Assembly (NCBI GenBank): GCA_947652605.1
Contig: OX393578.1
Span: forward strand, 38,011,470-38,075,469
Origin: Elmis aenea
Lineage: Eukaryota; Arthropoda; Insecta; Coleoptera; Elmidae
Direction of reading: 5' to 3'
Length of the DNA: 64,000 nt
Every line of letters begins with the position of its first letter. Position 1 is the stretch's first letter. Positions 1 to 10,879 of the stretch are shown piece after piece. The position numbers and the translations under genes were made by a program. The notes under the pieces are model-generated. The model saw nothing but the letters and a program-made list of their open reading frames with translations, was not told the DNA's origin and did no database searches.

Positions 1-390
1 TTATGCGCCGTAACTCCGTTATATTCATCCATGTAATACTTACAGTGATTAAAAAACGGACTTAAAACGGCTTTGCCTTTTTACATTACATTGTCATCCT
101 TCATTATTTTAACATTTTCTCGCTGATACTTTGTAATGACCAGAAAAACTTTATTAATACTACGAACTCAAATGTTAACTAATTTTGTTCTTTTAGCATA
201 TTTCTGTTCAAAAATGTTTCTAAAAATAGTGCTGTATTTACTCGAAAAACAAAGAATGAATTTAGTTAATACAAAGTGTATTATTGCTAAAGGAATACTT
301 ATTGTTAGAACACATTAAAATTAAATTTAAAACATCAACTGCGTCTTTGTTTTTAATAACTCCGGTTTGACTCTCGTCATATTAATAGGA
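1..390. other. AT-rich sequence, no feature seen
   Basis: The window opens in AT-rich DNA without a recognisable element end. The open frame at 136-318 (60 codons) has low-complexity, Leu/Lys-rich content of the kind chance frames show in this base composition, so I do not call it. Confidence 0.6.
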
Positions 391-1037
391 TATTCATCTT
401 AAAAAAAAAAAAATTTTACCGACCCCTAACCTGAACCTCTGACGAAAATAAACAGAATGTCGATGAAATAGTGTTGCGTAAGTCATCTTATTCGTAACAT
501 GTTTTAATTTAGTGTTCCCCATTATTCATCTTTAAAAAAAAAAACTTTTGTCGACCTCTAACCTAACCCTCTGACAAAAATAAACTTAATGTCGATGGAA
601 TAGTGTTGCGCACGTCATCTTATTCTTAAGTTGTTTCATTTTAGCGTTACCCATTATTCATCTTAAAAAAAAAAAAACTTTTACCGACCCTTAACCTGAC
701 CCTCTGACGAAAATAAACAGAATGTTGAGGGAATAGTGTTGCGCACGTCATCTTATTTCTGCTCAGTGTGTTTACTTTCTTCATAGGGTCAGATTAGAGG
801 TCGGTAAAAGTTTTTTTTTTTAGATAAATAATGGGGAACGCTAAAATAAAATAAGTAACGAATAAGATGGCGTGCAGCTGTGCGCAACACTATTCTTCCA
901 TAGGCATTCTGTTTACTTTCGTCAGAGGTCAGAGGGTCAGCTTAGAGGTTGGTTAGGGTTTGTTTTTAACGCAGATTAATGGGGAATGCTACAATAAAAC
1001 AAATTTGGAATAAGATGATGTGCAGCTGTACACTATT
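391..1037. repeat. 132-bp repeat array with head-to-head inverted copies
   Basis: Three direct copies begin at 391, 523 and 655, each opening with TATTCATCTT followed by a poly-A run, then ACCGACC(C/T)..AACCTGACC, GACGAAAATAAACAGAATG and a GTGTTGCGCACGTCATC block. From about 770 the same blocks appear in reverse complement (GGTCGGTAAAAG at about 800, TTACTTTCGTCAGAGG at 912, GTGCAGCTGT at 872 and 1020). The array is therefore direct-direct-direct then inverted. Unit length is 132 bp between the first two copies and between the second and third. No ORF is present. It could be a satellite fragment or the core of a foldback transposon; no flanking target duplication was found. Confidence 0.85.
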
Positions 1038-2104
1038 TAATTTTTAAACTTATGTGTGTGGCCACCAATTTTTTTTCGCCATAAATATATTGATTATCTT
1101 CGTATGTGTTTGTGTGTATAAAATGTTTAAAATGCCGCTTCAGGCATTCCAATTAATCTCATTTTAGTAAATAACGTCTGTGAAAATGACGTTTCATGAG
1201 TGTTTTTTCACAGAAATTCAAGAGAGTCAAATAAGGTTAATCAACCAGCATTATTAACTATCACTCTCAAATTACAAGTTATTTGTTAAAAAAATAAATT
1301 AAGGGTCGCTTAAAAATAAAATTTTAGTTCCAACTGAAACTGATCTGATCCTTATAGATCTAAATGAGTCCACCTTACTATCTCAGAAAGGTCAAGAAAG
1401 GTGGAAAAAGTAAGTCAAGACGGCAAAAAATGATCGTTGTGTACTTGGGTATGTTATAAGATTTACGTTATTTTAAGCTTATTTTAACACAAAATCAATA
1501 CAAATATAGTTTCATTTATGCCTTATAATATTTGTACACTTTACACAGATAATTTAGCCATCCTAACATGAGAAAATTCGAATTAAAAAACCTAACCTAA
1601 CTGTCAAACGGAACTTTTATATTGAATTTTTACGCTTATTAAATGAGAGCGCCAAGTAATTTTGACATATTTGAGTTCAGCAAGTCTAGTTTTATTAACC
1701 CACAAAATTTTATCAATTTTCGACAACTGCCGCTAAAGTGAAGTTATACCTATTAATATATTTAATTTAGTTTCACATAGGTTTTTATCAACTTTTCACA
1801 TAAATAACAATAAGAAAGTCAGAGTTAATTTATCAACAGCTTTTTGTGTTTTACGTGTTTTAGATGGCTCTAGGTATGTTCCAGCAGACCAACATTTACT
1901 AGTTCATGGACTAATACATGAACTGGTTTATGCACATGCGTCAACTATAAACTAATACATGCCTTAGTCGCTTTACCGACATCCCTGACTGTAAATGAGA
2001 TTTGTACGTATTGGGTTAATAGAAATTTGCGCACCGCAAGCGTCAACAACTTAAAAAACCAGTAGGTACTACATAGAGTTGAAAGGGCGATGCATAGTTA
2101 GCTA
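1038..2104. other. AT-rich unique sequence
   Basis: No ORF of note, no element termini and no internal repetition were seen. Local base composition is like the rest of the window's background. Confidence 0.5.
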
Positions 2105-2250
2105 TAGGTCTTTCAAGCTAAACTGAACCGCGAAATGCGCAAAGAGAAGGAGTGACGGTTGAAATATAGACCTTTCCAAAAACGTTATAGTATTATAGGT
2201 TATAAATTATGAAATAGACGTATGTTTTTAGGTAGCGCATCCATAGGCAT
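2105..2250. mobile_element. Degraded second copy of the 11940-12150 MITE
   Basis: This stretch matches the reverse complement of the MITE at 11940-12150. Shared blocks in the same order are CCGCG(A/G)(A/G)ATGCGCAAAG, ATAG/TTAGAC(C)TTT, AAAAACGTT, AGGTTATAA and ATGTTTTTAGGT(A/G)GCGCA. Both terminal inverted repeats are missing or too decayed to place, so the limits are approximate. No coding capacity. Confidence 0.6.
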
Positions 2251-4290
2251 TATTTGTTTTCGTTATTGTAGTTAAACTTAATAAGAATGAACAACAAACA
2301 CAAATGTAACACCAAACTTAAACTAAACAATAGCAATTACGAACAAATGAACTCAAAAGATTACGGCTCCTCCCTCCTCCAACGCTAAATACGAAAAAAG
2401 CGGATTTTAACAAAATCCAGGTATACAGTTAAGTACCCTTTTGTATTTCGTTTGTGTTTTTAATTGATTGTACTTAATATTAAAAGTGAGAAATAATTAA
2501 ACTGGCAAATATCTCGCATTTTAGAAGTGGGCGGTTAATTGTGCCGGTGAGTGTAGTTTGCTCTTAATTTTTTTTTTGTCTTTTAACGTTTCTACTATAA
2601 CCGATTGCTTACTAGAACAAAAAACGAAATATTATTATTATTATTTTCATTACTACATTAAAGTTGATCGACAACGTATACCCTATAAAAAAATTGTCTT
2701 AAGGAAACGAAAATAGCAGTGTATTATAATAATTTCCTTTTATTCAAACGAAATTTAAGCAAATGTTTTGTGTTATTCCAAATCAAAATCGAATTCCTTT
2801 AAGAAAACACTCACATTAGTACTGTTTAAACTTGTAATCTTTATTTATTTAAAGTATATTAACCTGATTATTGCGATTTTTTTTATTGTTTTGCTTTGTT
2901 ACTTTTAGTTATAAACGCTTTGCTAAAATAATTATAACTTTTATTTAATTATAATAAAAATTGATATGCTTCAATAGCCCGGTATATCACAGTATAATAC
3001 AGATTGGGTGTCATCATATCAGACATTATTCTTCCTGTTTTTCATGTACGTATATCAAAAACCTATGACTTATTGGCAATCATGCAATAGTTGTGAAAAT
3101 TGTTTTTTTTTGCCTAAACGGGGACCAAAATTACAAGTCACATCTTGAAAACGTTTCATATTGCCTGAGGGTTTTTTAATTTTGCTTTCATATACATTCA
3201 CAATAATTGCAGAGTCCAAGTGTAAATGAAACATGCAAAAATATTCATGATAAAAAGTTTTTATAAACAGATTGATGTCGTAAACATTATTGTACATTTT
3301 CCAGACACAGACATGTTTGTCTCTATCCTATGCAACATCGTATTCATAAAGCTTACAGCGTACATATACATATACATTTGTAATGCGCTACGAGAAATGT
3401 CATTGTCTGACATAGTTGTAACGTATTAGAGACGAAATATTATTAGACAACAGAGGTTGAAATAGCAACTACTCATGAGAGGTAAAATAAATCCATGCAT
3501 ACGTCGAAAACTGGAACTATGGTCAAACTTAATTGTTTTGGGGTATGTTTTTGATTATAAATCAATAGCGTGTGCTGAAATGCTACATTCGATCAAAAGT
3601 GTTTAGATAAAAAAGTGTTTATGTTAAAACTGGAAAGGCATTTACGCTAATGTCAATATATATGTGAAGCTAGCATAAAAAAATGTTTTTATGCTTGTAC
3701 AACACGTATTATGAATAAATGTTATAAAGCAGGTGTGTTGTTTTATTTTTATGTTGGCATAAATAAAACAGATTAATTGGAAAACTGTAACTAAACCGTT
3801 GTTTGTAAAATGACCATCGGTAATTCTGTACTAATAATTTACAAAAACGCTGTTATTTGAAACTTCCGCTAATCAGTATTTTTTGTGATAATTTTTGGAA
3901 TTATAATTCAAATGAAATTATGAATAAAAAAGTCGAATTTATTTAAAAATTTAAATATTCATGTAATTTTTAATCAAATACATTTATTTAAAATATTCTG
4001 ACATATTTCTTAAATCTAAGTATTTTCAACGGATATAGAAATATTTGTAAACTAATGAGCATAGTTTATAAAAAACACAATCAAATTTTTATTTATTTTG
4101 GGTAGATCAGACACCAATGACAAAAATTGGGTTTGTTAATTTATTTTTTATATTACAATAATGAAGGAAGTGATCCCATAAAATAAAAACCCTTGACATG
4201 GATCCAAAAAATTATTTAAATGTTAATTGTTAATTAGTATAAAGCTTTTATTAGAATATATTTAATATTTTAGACCTTATATTAGTTAGT
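2251..4290. other. AT-rich unique sequence
   Basis: Two kilobases without a supported gene. The frames at 3070-3297 (minus) and 3226-3429 (plus) overlap each other and show no recognisable domain. Short poly-A/T tracts are the only visible structure. Confidence 0.5.
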
Positions 4291-4298
4291 ATTCCAAT

Positions 4299-5279
4299 TA
4301 GGGACTAAAAACGAAAAATATTTCGTTCGTTTTTGATCGGAACGAAAACGAAATTTTGGTTTTCGCTCTTGACGTTTATACCCATAAAATTTCGTTTTAA
4401 ATTTTATAACGGTTAAAATCGATTTACGGTTTTTTCATTTAGTCACCAGGTCAAGGACCTATTTTTTTTTAGTCACAAAATTCAGAGCAAAGAAATTTTT
4501 AAAGAACGAGGCCATATCTCAAAACAACAGTATTGGCAACCGTATTAATACAATGAAACCCCAATTATCGAATATTCGATTATTCAGATTATAAATACTG
4601 TGTATGTATTAGTATGTAAATCAGCATAGTTCGCCTTTAAATACTAACAAATTTGGCGTGATTATTTTGTATTTTTGGTAATTAATGTGAGATATTTAAT
4701 GTTTACATTTTTGTTTCTGTTTTTTAGCAATCGTTGGGCTTCCGCTAAATTGTAAACGGCGATATGTTCGATTTTGATCATTATGGACGGCATAATTTAT
4801 ACTAGCAAATCGCCATATTTAATTTACCAAATTGTTGAACTCATTTAACATGTAATCAAATAAATTTAGTGAATTTTATTTAGTATAAACCCGTTAGGTG
4901 CAAAAACACAACCAGTTTGTCAAACCAAAGATCATCAACATAAAATGCCATATTTTTAAACTGTTAAAAATCACGTGATAATTACGCGCCCTTTTGTTGT
5001 GCAATCAAGTGTATATTATTTATTGATGACCCAATCAACAAATTCGAAAAAAAAAGTATAAGCAATAAAGTTTTTTTCAAGTACTACTGCCTGGGAGTCT
5101 TCGCGTCTGTGTCCAATAAATGAAAATTAAATAGCGATAAAACCGGTTAAAATCGGTTAAAACCGGTTTTAGGAATTAATTATTTCGTTTTCGTTCTTAA
5201 ACGAAAAATAATAATTTCGTTTTCGGTTTCGTTCTTAAAAAAAATTCTGTTAACGTTTTCGTTCCGTTCTCAGGCCCTG
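4299..5279. mobile_element. Non-autonomous hAT element, 981 bp, perfect 8-bp target duplication
   Basis: The target duplication ATTCCAAT lies at 4291-4298 and 5280-5287. The ends are (T)AGGGACTAAAAACG on the left and the inverse of CAGGGCCTGAGAACGGAACG on the right, rich in ACGAAAACG-type subterminal motifs; AACCGGTT-type motifs lie inside the right end. The 8-bp duplication and CAG-type end identify the hAT superfamily. No transposase ORF is present. A second copy at 37861-39043 matches along the interior (for example CCCGTTAGGTGCAAAAACAC here against CCCGTAAGGTGCAAAAACAC there), so this is a true family rather than a chance pairing. Confidence 0.88.
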
Positions 5280-5287
5280 ATTCCAAT

Positions 5288-6944
5288 ACAGTCTTTTAAT
5301 TTTAGTTTATTTTTAATAATATGTGCGAATTTATTCACTGTTTTATCGATTTTTTATTAGTTCTTAAGAAAAATATTTTCACATATGAGAGATGTATACC
5401 TAGTAAGTCATAGTTTTTGCAAATACTCAGAAAATATTACGATCAGTTAATCAGTTTTGAGTAGACAAGACGTCGTATAACAAATTTGCTGGAAGCACTT
5501 GACAAACTGTGTATAATTTATGCAGCGTATACTTACTTACCATAAATAACAACTAGCAATCAACTAAAATGCATATTGGAAGTTGAGAAGAACAGCTCAG
5601 TATGTAAGACTTCATACGCTCGCAACTAGTTTTGACGTATTTTCACTGTAAGCAAAGCATGAGGTAAATTTTGTAAGGTTTATTGTAAACTCAATACAAT
5701 TTCCATTAATTGTGGCAAACTTTTATGTTCGTCTTTATTTATTTCGAATTATATAGTGCTTGCAATGGTAAAAAATATATGCAATTATTTCTCTAAAAAA
5801 TGCCAACAAGTGTAAATTAAAATTAATAAATTTTTGAATGAATTCGGTACCAAATTAATTGTATAAAACGGTTTTCTTAGTAAATTTTTTTAGGTACATA
5901 TGTTTAGGCTTGGGCTAATCCTGGGTTCAATTAATTTTTGTATCATATGCTTTAGTTGTTGACCTCTACACCAAAAACTGATTTATTTTTGAACCAACCG
6001 TTTTTAAAAATCGTTGGCTTTAGTATCAAAAAAATAGTTAGAAGTTAAAAATTGAGTCGGTATAGGTACTTTTGCTTCATAAATATAAACTTCTTTGGTA
6101 TTGTTACATTCGTAAAAAAAAATGTTTTATTTAAATAAACGCATAAGCCTGTATTATTCTATTTAGAAAAATGAGTTTTTGTTTCCCAATCTTTAAAGCC
6201 GATTGAAGTGACATAAATGTCAAAAAGAAATTACAGAAACGTCTTTCAGACACAAACTTAATTTATACTGGTCGCGGCTTTCTTAAAGAAAAGTTTAATT
6301 TTTCTAGAAAATGTATTTTATTTTTTTTTAATTACCTATTTGCGGTTATGATATAAACATACTTTAAAATGGTGCTCTTGTATCGAAAATTGCTTCCTCT
6401 TATACAGGATATTCCATTTGAAATAACAATGCTAAGATTAATTCCGGCGAACCAGAAGTGAAACAATAACATAATACGTCTAAAAACGCATTTATCTAAA
6501 ATTAAAACTAAAGAAATAAAAATGAGGTGTGGTCTGATTTCAGTTACGGTATATGTACATAAAAATACACTAAGAGTAACAACTTCCATTTACATAATTA
6601 TTGTTTAATATAATTATCTAATTCTGATCTTAATTGAAATACTTGAAAACACTATTTGACACAAAATCGTTTTCCGTTTTATTGCACTTTTTTTGAAAGT
6701 ATAGACCGTTTCGAGCTTAATCTAGCATGATGTAACTGTAACACGGCGTTTGTTGTTATCGTAGCAAATCGACAAACGCTGTATTTTAGTCGAGTTTCGG
6801 TTTTGGTTGTTAATGGCTATATGGGAAATGTAAGGTGAAGTTTAATTTTTTTTTTAGGTTCCCTGGTTCGTTTTTTATTCGCTTTAAGGTATCGGCGTTT
6901 AGTAGTTTAGATTACGTTTTATTTTTGATATTTCGATTTCTTTT
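5288..6944. other. AT-rich sequence, one possible orphan element end
   Basis: Nothing coding is supported. At about 6399 the string TACAGGATATTCCATTTG resembles the TACAGGGTGTTCCATTT ends of Tc1/mariner-derived elements elsewhere in the window, but no partner end was found. A short inverted pair (ACGGCGTTTGT and ACAAACGCTGT) sits at about 6742-6782. Confidence 0.4.
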
Positions 6945-7179
6945 GCATGATAAAATGTTATATCATTGTAAAGAGAAAAAAATAATTTTTAAATCTAAGT
7001 CATCCCCTACTACGACTGCCATTTACAAAAAAAAAGTTGTTTTGTCAAAAATCTCGCATGGAATTTTTAAACAAAACAAGATCTTGTTTAATATACACTC
7101 CTAAATAGCCAATAGTCCCATTTAACTAACCTTGTATTTTCATTATTTACGGAGATATATGACAAAGTTAAACACCCTG
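6945..7179. mobile_element. Half copy of foldback family A
   Basis: From ATCATTGTAAAGAG (about 6962) through CTACGACTGCCATT and AGATCTTGTTTAA to the end AACACCCTG (TA at 7180-7181), this stretch follows the right arm of the element at 51002-53564. Only one arm is present; the expected opposite CAGGGTGTTT end was not found upstream, so it is a truncated or rearranged copy. It is useful because it shows the uninterrupted A arm, without the hAT that splits the 51-kb copy. Confidence 0.75.
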
Positions 7180-7181
7180 TA

Positions 7182-7719
7182 TACTGTGTTTTATTATTTA
7201 AAAGTAGTGGAAAGTCGACGGATTGTTCACTCTATTTTGCATTAAATGTGATTTTATAGGTCCTAAAACAACCTTCTTTAAATGCCCTACCACCTCTACT
7301 TTATTAGATTTATTTAGATCGTTTTGGTGCATTAGGTAATAACGTAAAACGTCGAAATGGCAACCAACTTAACAAGATACGGCTTTGGCCGGCACTGTGA
7401 CCGGTAACCGAGGATATATGGCCGACACCGGAAATTACACAAACCCGCGAAGTAACGCAAGATAAGTGCAGATGGCCATCATGGCGTTTGAATCAGTGTC
7501 GAATCAACTCCGCACTAACCCTGTAGGTTTTAAACTAAAAGCAAGAAAAAGTAAATAATCTCAGGTTTTGGTGTTGTCCAATTTATGATAATAATACGGT
7601 TTCTAAGGAGAAAGACTGCAATTTTTTCAATGTTTTATAAAGCAATGTAAATACAATCTTAGTGCTATTTAAATAAAACTAATAAACAAGAAATATAACT
7701 TTATTTAAAGCTATTTGGT
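7182..7719. other. Unique sequence with a small GC-enriched island
   Basis: Around 7360-7520 the base composition rises well above background (ACTGTGACCGGTAACCGAGG, GATGGCCATCATGGCG). Neither strand holds an open frame of useful length there. It might be an old regulatory element or the remains of a GC-richer transposon; I cannot assign it. Confidence 0.35.
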
Positions 7720-7828
7720 TATAAGGGTGAATATTATGTTCCGGCCGATGTTGTTTTTGAATAACCCGGAAATGAATCACATTTTTTTTAAATTTGGATT
7801 TTTTTATTCAACAGTAGGCTTATGACAA

Positions 7829-8080
7829 TTATGTATGGAATATGACATCGCTCAAGTGACCACCTCTGTCAGCGTTACAAATGCCTGTTCTTTTAATCAT
7901 ATTTTTCATGACATTCTCGCACGTTTCGCGTGTTATTTCCGCAATTTCATGTCGAATATTGTCCTGAAGCATTGGAATAATTGTTGTTGGTTTATTAGCG
8001 TAGACTTTTTCTTTCAGGTACCCCCACAGAAAATAGTCGGGTGACATTAAATCGGGTGATCGCGAGGGCCATTTGACATT
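7829..8080 (-). pseudogene. C-terminal fragment of a Tc1/mariner-superfamily transposase
   Basis: On the minus strand the frame reads WPSRSPDL then MSPDYFLWGYLKEKVYA, the hallmark end of the DDE catalytic domain in the mariner-type transposases that carry an N-terminal DUF4817-like helix-turn-helix (family consensus WPPRSPDLTP.DFFLWGYLK). The Asp in the PDYF motif is the expected third catalytic acidic residue. It continues through RETCENVMKN to RGGHLSDVIFHT and a stop, which matches the usual C-terminus. Everything upstream (DNA-binding region and the first two catalytic residues) is absent. Transposase would cut and rejoin at TA sites, but this copy cannot act. Confidence 0.85.
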
Positions 8081-8122
8081 TAGTAATTGGCAGTCTTAAA
8101 GAGTAGTCAATTACAATTTATT

Positions 8123-8177
8123 ATAGAGCATCTGACGCCTCAACAACGTGTTGAAGTCATTAAAACATTTTATCTAA
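8123..8177 (+). pseudogene. N-terminal fragment of the same mariner-type transposase
   Basis: The plus strand reads EHLTPQQRVEVIKTFYLNNR, a close fit to the opening of DUF4817-type transposases (family pattern: LTPQQR..VI..FY.N.RS). The codon where Met is expected is ATA. Immediately after NNRQ the DNA jumps into the sequence coding the last residues of the protein (RGG.LSDVIFHT) in another frame, so a deletion joined the two ends of the gene. With the opposite-strand fragment at 7829-8080, the two ends of one ORF now face each other inside one foldback. Confidence 0.75.
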
Positions 8178-8512
8178 ATAATCGCCAGAGGTGGTCGCTT
8201 GAGCGATGTCATATTCCATACATAATTGTCATAAGCCTACTGTTGAATAAAAAAATCCAAATTTAAAAAAATGTGATTAATTTCCTGGTTATTCAAAAAC
8301 AACATCGGCCTGGAACATAATATCCACCCGTTATGTAAACGTATAAACGTTAACTTGTTGTTTCCTAAAGTTTTTTAAGAAGTCTAAATGGGTTAAATTA
8401 TTTAATGTAACTAAAGGCTACAATAAATACAAAAATCTTTAAATTGATTAAACTCTACACAATTTTATCCTTTTACGAGCTATTAAAATTACCTTCAGTG
8501 TTCTCTTTAATC

Positions 8513-8776
8513 CAGTATTTTCCAACATAGGGCGTAGGCCCCACAGGGGGCAATTTGATTGTTTCTGGGGGTAAATAATATACATAGTGTAATATATAAT
8601 TTGAAATCACTGAAAAAAGTCAGATGAAAAACAGTTTTACATATGTTCTTTTTTATTTGAAGTATCTATTTGCATTCTTCTTTTCGGAATTTTTTTGATT
8701 ATTATGCTAGAGGGGGCATTAAAATCTTTTGAGGCGTTAAGGAGGGACATGATTTAAAAAAGATTGGGAAACACTG
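8513..8776. mobile_element. hAT MITE, 264 bp, perfect 8-bp target duplication
   Basis: CTTTAATC occurs at 8505-8512 and 8777-8784. The ends are CAGTATTTTCCAAC and, inverted, CAGTGTTTCCCAAT, giving typical hAT terminal inverted repeats. The interior has short G-rich strings (GGGGGCAATTTG, AGGGGGCATT) common in hAT MITEs and no ORF. Confidence 0.9.
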
Positions 8777-8784
8777 CTTTAATC

Positions 8785-9274
8785 CATGAATCCATGACCC
8801 TTTAAATTGAACAAAGACAATTGGTCACATCTTAAATATTTATGTTACAGTTTTCGATAAAAACAACTTGTTTAAGTTAAGGTTCTAGGCGTTATGTAGT
8901 AAAATTATTTGTCGGGGACTATTTGTGTCATTTGAAAATAAGTATAAATGCAATAAAAAACTAAACTTTAATTATGCACTAATTTTATTTTTTGCCTAAA
9001 TTGTAATTTTTATTATAAGCAGTAGCAAATCATTTTTTTATTTTAGTTACCCAAGTTTTTAGATATTTTTTTAAATTTTTTTAAATATTTCAGCAACTTA
9101 GCCAGCTAAAACTTTTGTAAAAAAAATAATTTTGTAATCATTGTCCTTTTTTTTTAAATTGATATTTATCTCTTAAAATATAAAATATGCATATACGAAC
9201 GAATATATAGTTTTTATTTTTTTGGCTGCCAAGACAATATTTTAAATTTCAAGTTTTTCATCGTTATCTCGCAT
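8785..9274. other. AT-rich sequence
   Basis: Long A/T tracts and no ORF or element termini were seen. Confidence 0.5.
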
Positions 9275-10249
9275 TATGCAACAAAAAATCGGGAGGCGAT
9301 TCCGTATCGAAAATTAAGGGGGGTCTTTTGTATCAATTTTTTTCCTTAGATTTCTTCTTTTGGAGTTGCGACCGTCTAAAGGGGAGCGGTAAAATTAGGT
9401 TTTTATTTTATTTATCAAATTTTAATTAACATAGTAGAATGATATTTGGTAAATGTTTTATACTTATTAAAAGATTTCCCATAGTAATATTTTTAATCAT
9501 CTACACAGGGGGCTGAAAAGTGCGACCTTTGTTGATTTTTTAATTAGAACTTTTTGGTGGGTTAAAACTTTGCAATTAAAAAAATATATATATTTATGAA
9601 AGCATGATTTATTTAGAATTTTTTTTATTCTTTAACTTTTCTCATAAAATGTTTATGTTCATATTGCGTAGAATTGTGGAGTGTAATTCATTTTGAAGTT
9701 TACGCGGCGACAACGCTGAAACGCCCGTCAATTCTACACAATATGAACATAAACAAACCATGGTAACTTGGTAACCACCAAAATGAATCGTTTTATATTG
9801 GAATATTTGATGTTTCATGTTTACTAATATTATTTTTTACTCAACAAGTGTAGGTTTTACAAGAAAAGTTGAAGAAAAAAAAAGTGTCTAAATAGATTAA
9901 GCTTTAAAAAAAAAATTAAATTGCTAGATTTAAACTCACCAAAAAGTTCTTGTTAAAAAAACCAACAGGGGTCGCACTTTTCAGCACCCTATGAAGATGG
10001 GAGCTGATTAAAAATGTTACTATGGGAAACCTTTTAATAAGTGTAAAACATCTACCAAATATCATTCTCCTACATTTATCCAAATTTGAGAGATAAAATA
10101 AAACCCTAATTTTACCGCTCCTCTTTAAAGGGGCCTGCCTATCTCCGAAAGGAGACGACTGAGGAAAAAAAATTATATAAAAGACCCCCCTTAATTTTTG
10201 ACACGGAATCACCTTCCAAATTTTTTCGCATTTTTTACGAAGCACCCTG
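9275..10249. mobile_element. Foldback family B, copy 1
   Basis: Two long inverted arms: from AATCGGGAGGCGATTCC at 9288 to about 9640 and from about 9830 to the end GCACCCTG at 10249 (TA at 10250-10251). Diagnostic blocks present in both arms are GATATTTGGTA, CATAGTAA(T)ATTTTTAATCA, GGGTCGCACTTTTCAGC and AACTTTTTGGTG. The left terminus is degraded (no CAGGGTGTTTC). The loop holds its own smaller inverted pair (ATGTTCATATTGCGTAGAATT at 9656 against its inverse at 9731). The minus-strand frame at 9916-10245 is simply the arm read through and is not a gene. The CAGGGTGT end and TA target suggest a Tc1/mariner-derived non-autonomous family. Confidence 0.85.
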
Positions 10250-10251
10250 TA

Positions 10252-10710
10252 TAGAATTAGATTAAATACAAAGTGTTGTGAAGACCCTCATTACAAAAAT
10301 GTTTTTTTTTAAATCTTTTTGAATATGGGTCACTTACTCTTTGACAAATATTTGGCGAGTGTTTTTGGCATAATAAATATTATGGTTTTCAAATACATTT
10401 TTGAAAATGTGTGAGAATAATGTGTGAGAATAATGTGTTTAGGGTCAAATGTTAAATCTTTGACATATGTCTTACCAAAAAAATGCTTTCATTTACATAT
10501 ATTGCATAATCTTTAAAAAGATTACAACGCTTGCAAACAATAACAATAAATACAACAAAAGTTAAACATTAATTGTAAGCGCAACAGCGTTGCTTCCATA
10601 AACCACACAATTTTGTAACCATAACGTTTCTTTTACATAAGTTAATAAAAAACATTTTTTTATCTGAAGCGTAACTTAGTATGCAGATGTAGAACGACGT
10701 ACGATTTATA
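10252..10710. other. AT-rich sequence
   Basis: No supported gene or element. A local direct repeat GTGTGAGAATAAT occurs twice at about 10408-10435. Confidence 0.45.
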
Positions 10711-10871
10711 TTAACCTCTTAACCGGTTATGCCTCATATATGCTCCGCTACTAATCCCTATTGTGGTAGCAATGACGTTTATATTCGTAGCAGCATTATT
10801 CTGCAAAATCCACTGGATTTGTTGCATGTTTCCAGCACCCCTGTTAGGTGTTGCTCCCAACGAATTGTATA
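10711..10871 (-). CDS. Possible 3'-terminal coding exon, product unknown
   Basis: On the minus strand an open frame of about 53 codons runs from a plausible 3' splice site (GGTTTCAG, AG at 10872-10873) to a TAA at 10711-10713. It contains VYNSLGATPNRG, QWILQNNAATNI and GAYMRHNRLRG: mixed composition quite unlike the Lys/Ile/Leu/Asn-rich chance frames around it, and the DNA here is GC-richer than its flanks. I do not recognise the protein. No upstream exon was found in the next few kilobases, the pyrimidine tract is weak and no clear AATAAA follows. A competing plus-strand frame (MTFIFVAALFCK...) overlaps it. It could equally be a remnant of a transposon gene or chance. Confidence 0.22.
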
Positions 10872-10879
10872 CTGAAACC

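Larger units (their letters stand above)
7721..8333. mobile_element. Foldback element built from ends of a mariner-type transposon
   Basis: The left arm (from TAAGGGTGAATATTATG at about 7721) is repeated in inverse orientation in the right arm (ending CATAATATCCACCCG near 8330). Matching blocks include AACATCGGCC, the ATTCAACAGTAGGCTTATG region and GACATCGCTCAAG. The loop is at about 7880-8180. The left arm plus loop encode the C-terminal end of a transposase on the minus strand, and the right side encodes its N-terminal end on the plus strand, so the element looks like an internally deleted, inverted-duplicated derivative of an autonomous transposon. Exact target duplication is unclear. Confidence 0.8.

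Noticed and set aside
9916..10245. 109-codon minus-strand ORF
   Set aside because: It lies wholly in the right arm of foldback B, and similar frames appear in the arms of other copies (52369-52569, 52618-52806), so it is an arm read-through.
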